Positions 13,180 to 24,610 of a stretch of DNA of 64,000 bases are shown piece by piece. The notes beneath the pieces are model-generated. The model was not told the DNA's origin. It searched no databases and saw only the letters and a list, made by a program, of their open reading frames with translations. Every line of letters starts with the position of its first letter. Positions within the stretch are counted from its first letter, which is position 1. This stretch comes from Vesta saturnalis (lineage: Eukaryota; Arthropoda; Insecta; Coleoptera; Lampyridae), in NCBI GenBank assembly GCA_036346205.1, contig JARFJB010001945.1, positions 4,015,001 through 4,079,000 on the forward strand. The letters run 5' to 3'. The position numbers and the translations under genes were made by a program.

Positions 13180-14000
13180 GCATAAACGTATATACAGTAC
13201 TAACAACATATTATTATTTAAATATTGGTTTTATTACGCTGTCAACTGGTCACCAGTAATTTCTATATGTTCTCCGAAGTTAAAGAATTTCTCTTGTCGC
13301 CGACAATAAAATCTGGAGTAAAAATCCCCTGGTGAATTTCGGAAATTATTTTTAAATTTTCTAAAGAAGGATTTTTTTTGCAAAACAGCTTTAAGTTTCT
13401 CCTTTATTTTTATTCCTGCTGGTCCAGGGACTTTCGATGTGAAATCCACTACCTTCTGCAGAATTTGTAGGGATTCCACAAGTGTCAGTCCGACTGTTTC
13501 TAATTTCTTTATTAGGTGGGGCAACCAAGAAAAATTTGTTGAGATATACGTTAAGGCTCGTAATATCTGTTGTTTCATCAACACACGTCCATATAAAATT
13601 GTCTCCAATTTCAGAGCGTATAGCTTCTAGACTCTAAAGAAAATAAATATAATTCAATAATTAAAACTGTATATTCACACCGATCGGTAACACAAACGCA
13701 AATAATTCTTCCTCAACGTCGAATCATCCGGAATCATGTGGTTTGTTTGTATTTTCTAAAAACGACTTAAATGTTCTATTTTTTAATTTATAGAACGGGC
13801 GTGTTTGGAGCAATAAGAGCTTCGCAGAGTTCCAATGCGAAGCGAGATTTACTGGGTCCGCTCTTTGAATTAACGGGTCCAAACGAATTTGATATTAATT
13901 GTTGTTTTGCAGTTTTACGACTTGCATTACCTACGTGCAACGTCGTCTGCAAATGTTGAGTTACATGAAACCTTTTTGTTGCATTAATCTAAAATAAAAA
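13180..14000 (-). pseudogene. hAT transposase fragment (CGGBP1-like type)
   Basis: Three pieces on the minus strand, in gene order from the right. First comes a segment with LHVGNASRKTAKQQLI, FALELCEALIAPN and FYKLKNRTFKSFLE, then DDSTLRKNYLRLCY; this is the BED-finger/linker region of CGGBP1-like hAT proteins. Next is FIWTCVDETTDITS, where DETTD is the hAT first-Asp motif. Last is a C-terminal stretch, YISTNFSWLPHLIKKLE..GLTLVESLQIL, open at 13234-13608. The central catalytic part is missing and the frame shifts between pieces. It is flanked on both sides by A-rich sequence and then LINE fragments. This is an internally deleted remnant. Family assignment is moderately secure. Confidence 0.65.
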
Positions 14001-14785
14001 GGAACAATTATAATTTCCCCTGTATTAAATATTAATGAATGGTGATATAAAAAATGGCTTTTTTGATTATCGAACACGCGCTCGCGGTAAAAGAACTATG
14101 AACGAATGAAAATAAAATAATTATTTAATTAATAAAACACAATAATTGGCACACTTATATTTTTCTCACAAACTTGACAAAGAAGTAGGTTTACATCCGT
14201 TGTTAAATTAGAATCTAACTTTGCCCACTGGCTGTAGTTGGCATTTCTTGATTGCTTGTCTGCTGGTATTTTTATAATTCGAAGTCTCTTGAAATACAAT
14301 CGATGCACTTCACAAATCACAAGGTCAACACGTCCGAAAGTTGTGGCAAACTGCCTGAATCAGTAGAAAACTTTCTGCTGACAATAGAGGCCCCATCATT
14401 AAGTCATAAAAATTAATCTCAAGAAAATAATCCTTCTAAGAAATATTCAGCCAGTAACAATAAAGGGTAAAACCCACAAAACCTCTACCTTTAAGTGCTT
14501 GGGAATAATACTTTCTACTATTTATTTCAGAAATTTAAAATGTGCATATTTCTTAGAAAATAGAACAAATTTTTTTAAATAGAAAATTTAAGTTCAAAAT
14601 TTTAATTTAATATTAAATATACCATAAAAAGCACAAAAAGGCAAGAAAAGTAGAAAATTGCTCAAAAAAGGCAGAATGCTAAAAAAGACGCAAAAAAGGC
14701 AAAATGCATTTTTGAATTGCACGCATTCTAAAACGGATTTAAAACTGGGTCTGCCTTTTATCCTTCCATTTATTAGAATAATTTC
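14001..14785. other. A-rich spacer, no gene recognised
   Basis: Sequence between the hAT remnant and the LINE fragment. It contains repeated AAAAGGCA-type runs (14630-14710) like those at 12980-13080 on the other side of the hAT remnant, so these may be the element's subterminal parts. Confidence 0.4.
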
Positions 14786-15540
14786 CTAATTATCCTAGCT
14801 GTAGTCATAACGATTCAGGTTTGATATGTAGTTTCTAAATGATATATGTTGAGATTCCTTTAGTAGTTTGGATTTGTTCGTTATTTGGTTATAAGCCGTT
14901 TTGTCAGCTGGGAATGGCTGCTATGCCATTTTGCTTTCGCTTTTCTTTTTTCTACTATTAGTTTTGTAATTTCTAGTGAGATATTAATGTTTCTGTCAAG
15001 AAATTATGAGGACGGCGTAGCCTGTTGGGCGGCTTGTAATAATATTGAGATTAGATTGTTTAGAGCATCCTCTAATTAATCGGGATCTTTAGTCTTATTT
15101 TCAGATTGATGCTTTCGTTGATTTTATTTCTGTAGTCCTCCCAATCGGTTTTGGTGTTATGCATCTTTGATGCCCTTTTAATAGTTGTGCTGACTGTAGC
15201 TATTACGGGTGAATGCTCGGAAGAAAAGTCTAAATTGGGGACAATGTCCAAGTAGGTGTTTGTAATGTCATTAGTTACGAAGAAGACCAGCAGATCTGGA
15301 ATTTTTCCGAGATCGGTTGACCAGTAAGTTGGAGTGCCTGTTGATAATAAATTGTATCTCGCTTCGTGTAGGACCTTGACCAATTCTCTTCCTTTCGTGG
15401 TAGTAGTTCGTAGTTCGTGATCCCCAAAGGGTATTTTTACTCTTGTAGTCGTCACCAGCGAGAAATTTAGGCCCAAGTGTTTTAAAGAATTCTTCAGTGT
15501 TCTTTTTTAAGTTGATGACGAGGGATGATATATTCAAATT
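14786..15540 (-). pseudogene. Jockey-like LINE ORF2 fragment (endonuclease)
   Basis: The minus strand encodes the C-terminal half of an apurinic-type endonuclease. FFKTLGPKFLAGDDYKSKNTLWGSR corresponds to the family G.D.N.K...WGS motif, with Lys in place of the Asn. GRELVKVLHEARYNLLSTGTPTYW, LGKIPDLL.FFVTN and SSEHSPV (the S.H.P motif with the catalytic His) follow, then LEDALNNLISILLQAAQQATP and RNYISNLNRYDYS. It uses two frames (15271-15537 and 15072-15476) and has stops further on. It is cut off at 15540 inside the endonuclease and at 14786 before RT. Confidence 0.8.
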
Positions 15541-15881
15541 GTATTAATGTGCAGGAAGAAATATGTATGTATATTTTTGTTTGTATGAATACTGTAACAT
15601 TGCGCAATAATGGAAAATTAAATGCACGTCCAAGGGAAAATGCGTTGAAGGTTGCTGAATTGCGCGGAAAGAGGAATCGCTCATATGCGAAATTTTCATG
15701 AAAAGTTGAGTCAAGATCTAAGTAATATTAAATAGATTTCATATTGCTACAAATTAAATGAAAAGCAATTTACATAAATCAGTAGATGTATTCAGTCCAC
15801 CTATTGTAGAGTTGTTAATATGTTATGTATAAATAAGAATATTTATATCACATTGGAATTAAAACATTTAAATCAAACAAA
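15541..15881. other. No gene recognised
   Basis: Spacer between the LINE fragment and the IS630-like transposase. Nothing stands out. Confidence 0.5.
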
Positions 15882-17060
15882 TTATTCACTATAAGTGTCA
15901 CTCTCAGAAGTGGAATTGTTAACAGATATAATTAATGGTTGCACAACCTCAAAATGTTTTTCAATTTCCCACCACTCTAACATAGACACTTCGGCATGTT
16001 TAATGCATTTCTACCAATATGACCCATCAATTCGTTGCAAGGATTCCATTCATATTTATTTTACATTATCATCGTTAAATTTGGAATTGTGCCTTGCTAT
16101 ATTTTTGTTGTAGTAACCTCAAAATGTTTTTCAATTTCCCACCACTCTAACATAGACACTTCGGCATATTTAATGCATTTCTGCCAATATGACCCATCAA
16201 TTCGTTGCAAGGATTCCATTCATATTTCTTTTACATTGTCATCGTTAAATTTGGAATTGTGTCTTCCTATATTTTTGTTGTAGTGTTCTTTGCAGTTTGC
16301 CCACACCAGTTGGATTAAATTGAATGATGTGGTGGTAACCGTAATACTCTGTGTCCACACTTGGGTGCGATTTTACATATTTCGTACACCTTTGGTATCG
16401 CATTATCTGCAACTAATTGCGGTAATTCTTTTTTAAACATGCTAGGTTCATAAGATTTGTTGTGAAAATTGCATATTTCTTCCTTCTTAGATGAATTATT
16501 TGAAGTTTTTTCTATAAGTTAGGAATGATTACTAGCATTGTCAATTAAAATTAAAGATGGTTCTTTTAAGTTTGTAATTAAATTATTTTCAAACCATTTT
16601 GTAAACAACTCCGCACACATATTTCCATAAGAGTCTGCACTTTGTGGAAAACAGAAGTGAAACATCGGAAATAAATCCATCTTCGTTACCTGCATGAACA
16701 ACTATAAATCTAAAAATACATTTGTATTATTTGGAATTATAATGTAATAACTAAATTACAACAAACCGTTTTCCTTCAACCACTGGCTTCTTCTTCACGC
16801 TTTCCTCAGGTTTATCACGCCAGCTTCTTTGTGCGATCGTCGAGTAAAAATCCAAGTTTCATCTAAGAACAAAGGATTGTATAATTTTTCTTCTTTATTT
16901 TTGTAATAATGTCAAAAATCGTACACGATTGGCAGCAATATGTGTTTCAGTAAACTTCTCCTACATGATCTACTTTAGATGAAAAACCAATGGAATGTAA
17001 GAGACGTCTTAAACTTGATCTACTGAAATCGAAATGTAATGATGCCAGCGTAACATGTAT
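15882..17060 (-). pseudogene. IS630/Tc1-type DDE transposase, broken
   Basis: From the right: a HTH-like piece ISRSSLRRLLHSIGFSSK; NPLFLDETWIFTRRSHKEAG with the first Asp; DGFIS..SLLFSTK; LFTKWFENNLITNLKEPSLI followed by IDNASNHS with the second Asp; KEELPQLVADNAIPKVYEICK; and a well-kept C-terminus HAEVSMLEWWEIEKHFEVVQ ending at a stop (15882-15884). This is the DDE_3-type transposase common in arthropods. Where the family has NP.ELVW, a few bases are missing (FNPTGVG), so the catalytic Glu appears lost. A stop follows the DNASNHS motif, and a 170-bp duplication sits in the 3' part. Not functional. Confidence 0.75.
15947..16286. repeat. Tandem duplication of 170 bp
   Basis: Two copies, at 15947-16116 and 16117-16286, both beginning CCTCAAAATGTTTTTCAATT and ending near TTTTTGTTGTAGT, with about six differences. 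It lies within the transposase, and since 170 is not a multiple of three it shifts the frame. Confidence 0.93.
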
Positions 17061-17484
17061 ATAAACAAAAACAGGTATAGTACTAGTACTAGTACATGTT
17101 TGTATTTACATTTTGAATGCATTTCATAAATTTTTCTCTTTACAGCATCCTTCACATAGTCATTAACTTCGGTGGATTTAGATTTCGTATGTTTTCTCCG
17201 CTTAGCTGGTTCATGACTACGAGCTGCGCTTGAGATTTAAAGTGCCTATTACGTAGCGTATCTAGAATCTTATGAATTGTATATAAATTATGTAAAAATG
17301 TTACGAAATTACCGATACTGTTTTTTATAAAAAGTAAAGCAAAAGCGTATAAACAATAATTCCAAAAAATGTCATTAGTGACAGATGCTGCTTCTTAATC
17401 ACGGCACACGTTTTAGTGCGCTAATATTAATTGTAAAGCAGATTTATATTTGTGTGGCCATCCTTATCTAATACATGTAGTTGT

Positions 17485-17532
<48 letters not shown>

Positions 17533-18840
17533 ACATGGTGTTTCAACTGCATTTTAAATACAAATCGTATAGATATCTTGCTTATTAATGATTTGAAAGC
17601 TAAACTTTGCAATGAGCTTTAATAAGGAATGCGTATAACCAAAAACAAAACAAAATTACACCTTCGTTTTTCACCTAAAGTTTTGTTTATATGTAGCTCC
17701 TTTGACCTTTTGCTACTTCGAACAGCACTTTGCGCACAAAATGGGGTGTAATAACTGTTAAGAATACCAATTTCATTAAAAGAAACCCAACATAATACTA
17801 GTTCACATGTAAACAAAGCACGTTAATGATTATTTTCCACCAACTTGAAATTTAAATTAAATTACGAAAGTGTTTCTACAGCCAGTTTTCCCAATAGATT
17901 TCTTTCCGGATGAATTTAATGTGCATGCTCAGCAACACGACAGAGTAAAGGCAATTAAAAATATTATTCAAGTAAACGAACGTTTCCGTTGTTAAAATTA
18001 GCTTTGAAATCGTGGCTTCAGCGGTGTAATAAACTGCTTCTGCACTGCGGCACAAACTTATGGTAATGTTTTAGCGGGATACCCAGAACCCTTAAAAGCT
18101 TCATCCAGGTGTCCCTCTAGCTTGAGCCAATTAAGCACATTCGCCCTTTGAGGATATAATTGTTGCTCTTTATGCTTTGTTTTTTTTACTCTTAATAAAA
18201 TGCGGCAACGCTTTTTTACAAAACTCTTTAATGGAAAAATAAAGTTGCATCTGGAACATTGTCATTGACGATGATTAATATAATGAAGCAGAAGAAACGT
18301 CGATTTGAACACACAAAATGTGTTATGACTTTTAAACATTTATACCTACTAGCCCAATTTATATTTAGCAATCTATATATTAATAAAACACCCCTCAGTT
18401 CTGAACCCTTCCATTTTTACGATCCATAAAGAGTTTAAAAGTAATACATCAATAATTCAAGCAAAAAAAAGATCATAAAACCACTGCGATGCAAGTAAAA
18501 CTTTTGTACTACGTTGTTGAAGCGGCTCTAAGTTGAAAAGACTTGCAATACATTAGGCATGTACATTTTATTGATTAGGAGGTACATCGTTGAAGCTTAT
18601 ACAAAAACAGAAACTAAATCTTTAATGAAGGCCTGAAAAAAATATGTTGAATCAAGACTTGTTGATTTTCTTTTCTTCACGTTCCTAATTTATTATTTTA
18701 AAACAAATTTGAACTTTCTACACATATAAAATTCTCTTGTTTACTTCCATATTATCTTACCGTATTATTTTACGCTGTTAAAAGTTTGTATCTGATTTTT
18801 ACCAACTGAATTTCAGTCCTTGTAAATTACGAATTCGATA
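17061..18840. other. No gene recognised; short (TA)n at 17488-17530
   Basis: AT-rich DNA. It holds a 43-bp TA microsatellite and a small GTACTAGTACTAGTAC run near 17083. The minus-strand open stretches at 17427-17612 and 17619-17816 show no motif. Confidence 0.5.
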
Positions 18841-18850
18841 TATATATATA

Positions 18851-21379
18851 TAAATGGCGACTTATACATTTGTGAGGTAAAATATTTATTATTTAATTTG
18901 AGAATATGGGGATAATGTAAATCTTTTTAATTGAATTAAATTGAAAATGTTATTAATATGATTTAAGTAATATTTAACTTTAACTTTTATTATTGTGCAC
19001 CGGACTAGCTCAGATCTCAAATGGGGATAGAGTTCAAGGAATTTAGTTTGAAGTTAAAATTGGAATCTGAAGATGTGTATATGAAATACCCTTTATATAA
19101 TTATATTGAAAGTATAAAAATTATTCTGAATGTAATTTGCTATCAACTCATGCGTTGTAATGAATTTAAATGAAATTAAAAGCTGTCAAGAAAATGTCAA
19201 ATAAATAATTTAGAAAATTAATGTTTAGATCCAAAATGAAATTTAAGAAAAGAAATAAATTAATACCTTTACAGGTGTTTACACAAGTAAATATTTAAAA
19301 TTCTTAACCAAAAACATATATGTAACAAATATTAATTTGCAGGAAATTTTATCAATGAATGTTTATAACAAGTAGGGTTATTAAAATTTGTGACTCACAT
19401 ATACTGTCCTCACTGTAGATTGATGTCTTCGGATAACTCCAACTGGATGTAGGCGATGTCCACTCGATTACAGTTGTTACCATCACCCAATACTGCTAAC
19501 TCGATTCTTGGTTGTCGAAGACACCAACTTCCAAAACTTAAAGATGTTTTCTCCAAAATCGGCAAACTCCAACCACTTGTTTTATTATGGTAACTTTTTA
19601 TTTAGTTAATTTTAAAGCTTAATGAATGATATCGTTTAAAGAAATGTTTAATTATCCAAACTTTTTGTTGATGAACACTTTTATTTTTAGTTACCGATCA
19701 AATTTTGTTTAAAAGAAATTGTCCGACGAAATAAAACAACATTTACCAAATAAAAGTGGATTTTAATTTGGTATAAACGGAATTAATTTAAGTTGGATAA
19801 CACAAAAGCAAATCTTTACAAAATCGTGACACAAATTAACACGTAAAAATATTTCCGAAAACGACAGGTATCGGAAACCGAACTATTTATTTTAAACCGT
19901 TGATATAAAAACAAATGCTCTCGAAATTATTCTTCGTAGAATGTAACTTCTTGACGAAAATTTAAATTAGGTTATGAACTTACTTTAACACAAATTTCAC
20001 AACACTGTTTTAATCTTTTACACTTTTGAACAAATTCTAGAGAGAGATTGATTTCCTGAGCACTTGCTTTTATATGTTTCTGGTTGTTACCAAAAATTCA
20101 ATTTTTTTCCAGCCATATTGCATAAGTAACTAGGGCTATGATTGGTGGATCTAAATTACAAATTGGACTCAAATGGAAATTTGGCCGTAACTTTCTTATA
20201 CATAATCGGAATTGAAAATTAATAACAAAAATGAAAACTACGTAAAATTTTGAACAAAAAGACACCTAACAAGCTATGGTTCCTAAAATTAATATACGAA
20301 GTAACCTAGTCTAACTTAAATAAGCTTATAACTATTTACACTTACAAGCTATACTAAATCTAATTGCAAAAATGGAATTTTGAGAACATTTTACACAAGA
20401 ATACATACTTTTTGTGTTAGAAATATTTAATTTAAAGAAATTTTAAGCTTTTGTAATTTTATCTAAAATTCACCTCAGATTTAACACAATTTTGCGGTGA
20501 AAAGCGATGTATCCTTATAAAAACTGTGCTATATTAAGAAAGAACATCTATTATTTGCTTTAAGAGCAAAATCTAAGTCTAATAATGTGGAAAAAGTATA
20601 AAATTATGTAAAAAACCTAAAAATTATGACCTAACCAAACTTAAATCTAAAATTGAAAATAATTTATATTTAAAAATGTTTTTAACACTTGAAATGTTAT
20701 GTTAAAGGTTTGTACTTCTTGTCTTTATTATTTTCACTAACTATTTGCAATGCATAATGTCATATACTGTTGCATTGAAAAAGTCTCATCGTCTAACACT
20801 CTTTTGAAATATTTCACTATATAAATGTACACCACTATAAATGTCTGTATGCCAAAATGTTCTAAATGTTGTTCTTATTGTTAAACTTGTAACATAATTT
20901 TTGTCACTAATTCGCTTCCAAAAATATGTGTGAAAAATGTCTAAACTGTCCATATTATAACCCTTTTATTAAATTTTTGTATTTCCTGCATTAAAAAACT
21001 AATCATACACTATCCCTAACATAATCCTAACTATATAGTTCATGTTTAAACACCTGTAAAGTGTTCACTTGCCAAAATACCCTTGAAAAATTGACTTTTA
21101 TTGCAATAATTGCAATACTAAAATGACTTTACGAAAATGGTTATATTTAACATTCTTGACAATTTTGTTAGCAGCAAATTGCTTCTTATGATAAAACCAA
21201 ACTAAGTAAATGACATTCAGACTAATTTATATCAAACAAATTTATTTTAATAACATCGTGAACCAGATTTATATAAAATAGTGTCTTGCACATGTATCGA
21301 GCTAGAAATCACCCCTTTTTCTTACCCAAATGTCATTTAAGCTGTCCGATACTTGTATTACCTCTTTCTGAACATCTCA
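18851..21379 (-). repeat. 3' LTR, lacking its last 24 bp
   Basis: Matches 26655-29144 almost base for base. In element sense it starts TGAGATGTTCAG (21379 leftward). The terminal 24 bp present in the other LTR (26631-26654) are absent, and TA repeats stand at 18841-18852 instead. It contains 38 bp near 19220 that the 5' LTR lacks. Confidence 0.93.
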
Positions 21380-21390
21380 AATTCCCCAAT
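21380..21390 (-). promoter_or_regulatory. Polypurine tract
   Basis: ATTGGGGAATT on the minus strand, directly upstream of the LTR start TGAGATG. By position and composition it is the plus-strand primer of reverse transcription. It is short, with only a four-G run. Confidence 0.6.
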
Positions 21391-21458
21391 TCAAGAATGA
21401 AGATATTTTTGCAATTTAAAAAAAAATATTAAGTTCTTTAATTGTCCTACCTATTAAA

Positions 21459-24254
21459 TTAAATTTTAAAATATGGATAAATCATAGAAATATGAAATTT
21501 ACCTCTACTACTATCATCCTCTATATTAACTAATTCATATGTAGTACCCCCAAAATATTTTTTTACCCTATACGGTCCTTCATATGGTAGTAAGAGTTTT
21601 GCACACATATTTCGTGCTCTGTCTGCAACTGTTAATCGGCGTATGATTACTAAATCTCCTTCTTTAAACGTGACTTTCTTTTTAATTTTGGAAGAATGTT
21701 TCTTTTCATAATTATTCAAAATTGTCCACAATCTTTCTTTAATTTCTTGTAGCAAATCTTCTACTTCAATTTCTTCTTCTTGTTGTCTCCAGGGTCTTTC
21801 TGGTATTATCTTTTTCATTAACGTAATCGGAGCTACCTGCGTTCTAACATTAGGTACTTCATTAATGCATTTTTCTATGACCTTTAAATATTTCACCCAA
21901 GCATTATGTTTCTCGTTCGTAAATATTCTTAAAAATTTAATCACCTCTTTTATATATCTTTCGGCTGGGTTGCCTTGAGGATGTCTAATAGAACAGAAGT
22001 ATATCTTTATTCCAATCTCTTCGAACTTCTTTACAAACTTGGCAGTTCTAAAATATGTGGCATTGTCGGCTAGGATAGCTTTTGGTTTTCCTGTCTCTTG
22101 CATGAATTTCTCGATAGAAATCGTAGCTTGTCTTGCAGTGCATTCCTTGCTAGGGTATAGTTTAATAAATTTCGAAAAAATATCGACGATCACTAAAATA
22201 TTTTTATAACCGTTTTGACCGGGTACTAAATTTCCAATATAGTCAATTGCTATAATTTCCAACGGTTTACTTACTTTTATACTTTTGACAAGATTGAAAT
22301 TAGTGTGGTTCTTCTCTTTAGCTAATATGCAAAGCTCACATTTATTTATAATATTTTTGACATATGTTAAATCCTTCTTTGCATAGAAATTTTCTCTAAA
22401 AATTAACCAAGTTTTTCTAATTCCCAAATGTCCATATGTTTTGTGTAAATCCGTTATGATAAATTTTGCTATATCTTCATTTACTACAACTAACTTTCTT
22501 GCATTTAAAACTTTAATAATTCTATCATTAAAAATACAGTAATCCTTATATATTTTTTCTTGTGATTCCAAGATTTTCTTTTTTAGTTCTAAAAATTTTG
22601 TTGAATTTTGTAAACTTCTTAGTTCTTGTGCCAAAAATGTAGGTTTGATTTGTTCAAATGCACATAAAACTCTATTTTCCCTAATGTCTATGTTGTCCTT
22701 CCTGCTTAAAGCATCCGCTACCACATTATCTTTGCCTGGTCTATGAGATATGTCGAAATCATATTCCTGCAGAAGTAACGACCAATGGTACATCCTATGA
22801 TTTTTAAAATGAGTTGTTTTCATAAACGTAATTGCAGAGTTGTCAGTCTCAATTTTAAATTTGTTGCCTAATAGATAAAATTTTAATTTATTTACTGCAT
22901 ATACAATGGCCAGTAGTTCTTTTTCTGCTGTCGTGTATTTAATTTCGTGAACTTTTAAAATTCTTGAAAGAAAACAAATAGGTACTTCATCGTCTCCCTG
23001 TCTTTGACATAATTCTGCTGCAATTGCATAGAAAGATGCATCTGTCCTAAGTATAAATGGCAAGTTAAAATTAGGGTGTCTTAAAATCATATTTGTAAAT
23101 AAACTTTCCTTAATACTAATAAATGCTTCTTCTTTTTGTCTATCCCAACTCCAACGTACGTTTTTTCTTAATAAGTCTACCAGAAGAATAGATAATTCAG
23201 CATATCCTGATATGAACTTGCGATAGTAGTTAACTACCCCTAGAAACCCTCTCAAAGTTCTTAAATTCTTAGGACGAGGATATTCTTTAATTTCGGCCAA
23301 TCTACTATTATTTAATTTTACTCCCGTCTGCCCTATTTCATAACCCAAATACATAACTTCTTTCATAAAAAAATAACATTTCTCTAAATTTAATTTTAAA
23401 CCATTTGTGGCTAAAGCTTCCATGATTGTTTTTATGTGTAGACAGTGTTCTTCTTCGTTTTTACTAAATATTAAAATGTCATCAATGTAATGCATACAGA
23501 AATGTTCGAATTTATTTAAAATTTCTTGCATAGCTCTAACTAATGCAGAAGACGAAGAACTAAGTCCAAATGGTACCACTTTGAATTGGTATATTTCTCC
23601 TTCGATACTGAAACCTGTGTATTTTCTACACGACTTTTCCAAAGGTATTAGCCAAAATGAGTTTTTTAGATCTAACTTAGTAAAGATCTTTCTTTCCCAA
23701 ATTTTACTAAGTAGCACGTCCATATTTTGTGGAGTTTCATATTGGGGTTTTGATCTGGTATTGAGCTTCCTTGCATCAAGGCACAGTCTAATGCTGTCAT
23801 CTTTTTTCTTAACAACAACCAACGGATTTAAATAACTGGTTTTTGATCTTTCTATAATACCATTTTCTAGCATTTCATTAATTTCATTTTTAACCTGCTC
23901 TCTTCTGGCATAGGGAATAGGATATATTTTGTTATGGAACGGAGAATCGTCAGACACTTCAATTTTATGTACATATTTACTTGCTACGCTAGGTACTTCA
24001 TCTATCGACACCAAATTTTTTTGAATAATGTTTATAACTTCTTGCTTATAACCAATGTGATTGACATCAAATTGCTCATCCTTTATAATGCTTTCCACCT
24101 TCAAATACTGGATATGCGGTTTATATAAATTTAATCTTTTATTGTAGGGCTGTACCCAGTTTAATTCTTCATTACCAATTCTTATCTTCATATATTCTGC
24201 ATCGATAATCAATCTTAATTGCTTAATCAAATCCATTCCTATTATTAATTCCAT
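21459..24254 (-). CDS. gypsy Pol: end of protease, RT, RNase H, integrase
   Basis: 931 residues from the first ATG, uninterrupted. Residues 1-10 still belong to the protease (LIIGMD, the usual IlG.D motif), so the true translation enters from the protease frame upstream and not at this ATG. RT: catalytic LD at 194-195, FGLSSSS at 229-236, YIDD at 256-259. RNase H: Asp404, AEKE at 443-446, Asp471, Asp514. Integrase: zinc finger His604, His609, Cys639, Cys642; catalytic Asp671, Asp730 and Glu765, with 34 residues between the last two; a GPY/F-type module (YEGPYRV) near 891-897. All catalytic residues are present, so the enzyme could be active if it is translated. It copies the element RNA and inserts the DNA. 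The frame lies at -1 relative to the protease frame. Confidence 0.95.
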   Translation of the reverse strand: MELIIGMDLIKQLRLIIDAEYMKIRIGNEELNWVQPYNKRLNLYKPHIQYLKVESIIKDEQFDVNHIGYKQEVINIIQKNLVSIDEVPSVASKYVHKIEVSDDSPFHNKIYPIPYARREQVKNEINEMLENGIIERSKTSYLNPLVVVKKKDDSIRLCLDARKLNTRSKPQYETPQNMDVLLSKIWERKIFTKLDLKNSFWLIPLEKSCRKYTGFSIEGEIYQFKVVPFGLSSSSSALVRAMQEILNKFEHFCMHYIDDILIFSKNEEEHCLHIKTIMEALATNGLKLNLEKCYFFMKEVMYLGYEIGQTGVKLNNSRLAEIKEYPRPKNLRTLRGFLGVVNYYRKFISGYAELSILLVDLLRKNVRWSWDRQKEEAFISIKESLFTNMILRHPNFNLPFILRTDASFYAIAAELCQRQGDDEVPICFLSRILKVHEIKYTTAEKELLAIVYAVNKLKFYLLGNKFKIETDNSAITFMKTTHFKNHRMYHWSLLLQEYDFDISHRPGKDNVVADALSRKDNIDIRENRVLCAFEQIKPTFLAQELRSLQNSTKFLELKKKILESQEKIYKDYCIFNDRIIKVLNARKLVVVNEDIAKFIITDLHKTYGHLGIRKTWLIFRENFYAKKDLTYVKNIINKCELCILAKEKNHTNFNLVKSIKVSKPLEIIAIDYIGNLVPGQNGYKNILVIVDIFSKFIKLYPSKECTARQATISIEKFMQETGKPKAILADNATYFRTAKFVKKFEEIGIKIYFCSIRHPQGNPAERYIKEVIKFLRIFTNEKHNAWVKYLKVIEKCINEVPNVRTQVAPITLMKKIIPERPWRQQEEEIEVEDLLQEIKERLWTILNNYEKKHSSKIKKKVTFKEGDLVIIRRLTVADRARNMCAKLLLPYEGPYRVKKYFGGTTYELVNIEDDSSRGKFHISMIYPYFKI

Positions 24255-24268
24255 TTTTAAATTGTTAG

Positions 24269-24605
24269 TTATAAACCATTGTGTTCCCCTACCTTAGCTT
24301 CAGTATGTAGCATCCTATTTATAGTGCTAAGCTTTTTATCCGTAGCTGCCATAACTTCTATTTTGTTTATCCTGATGATTTCATCTTTAAATAAATCATT
24401 ATTCTCTACGATGATTTTCTCCTGTATTAATGAAATTTCTGAGCCGGTATCAACTAATCCTAATAAATCCAAATTTTTAATTCTAATATTAACAAAAGGT
24501 AATAAAACATTTACAGTATCTGGTTCTGTATTTTGATCAATTTCTAAAAATTCCGTGGGATGTTGGTAGTTTGTCTTTACGTTGTTGACAAGGAAGCTCG
24601 TGTTT
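24269..24605 (-). CDS. gypsy retropepsin (protease) frame
   Basis: This frame has no ATG at its start. It is open from the gag stop (about 24605) down to a TAA at 24269-24271, and it carries LGLVDTGSEISLI, the DTG/S active site of retroviral-type aspartic proteases. The protease is completed only in the next frame, where ITNNLKMELIIGMD continues the fold. gag, protease and pol therefore occupy three frames, each -1 relative to the one before. It would cleave the Gag-Pol polyprotein. The second break could be a programmed frameshift at T TTA TAA (24269-24275) or simply an indel that disabled this copy. Confidence 0.85.
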
Positions 24606-24610
24606 AAAAA
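24604..24610 (-). promoter_or_regulatory. Candidate -1 frameshift site at the gag stop
   Basis: The gag frame ends AAT TTT TAA AC. A slip back by one base on the five-T run opens the protease frame (TTA AAC ACG). This is inferred from the frame relationship and the slippery run; no downstream RNA structure was assessed. Confidence 0.45.

Noticed and set aside
12930..14810. Apparent inverted copy of CCTAACTATCCTAGC around the hAT remnant, as if a terminal repeat or target duplication
   Set aside because: The word is itself nearly palindromic, and both sides are explained as homologous LINE coding sequence.
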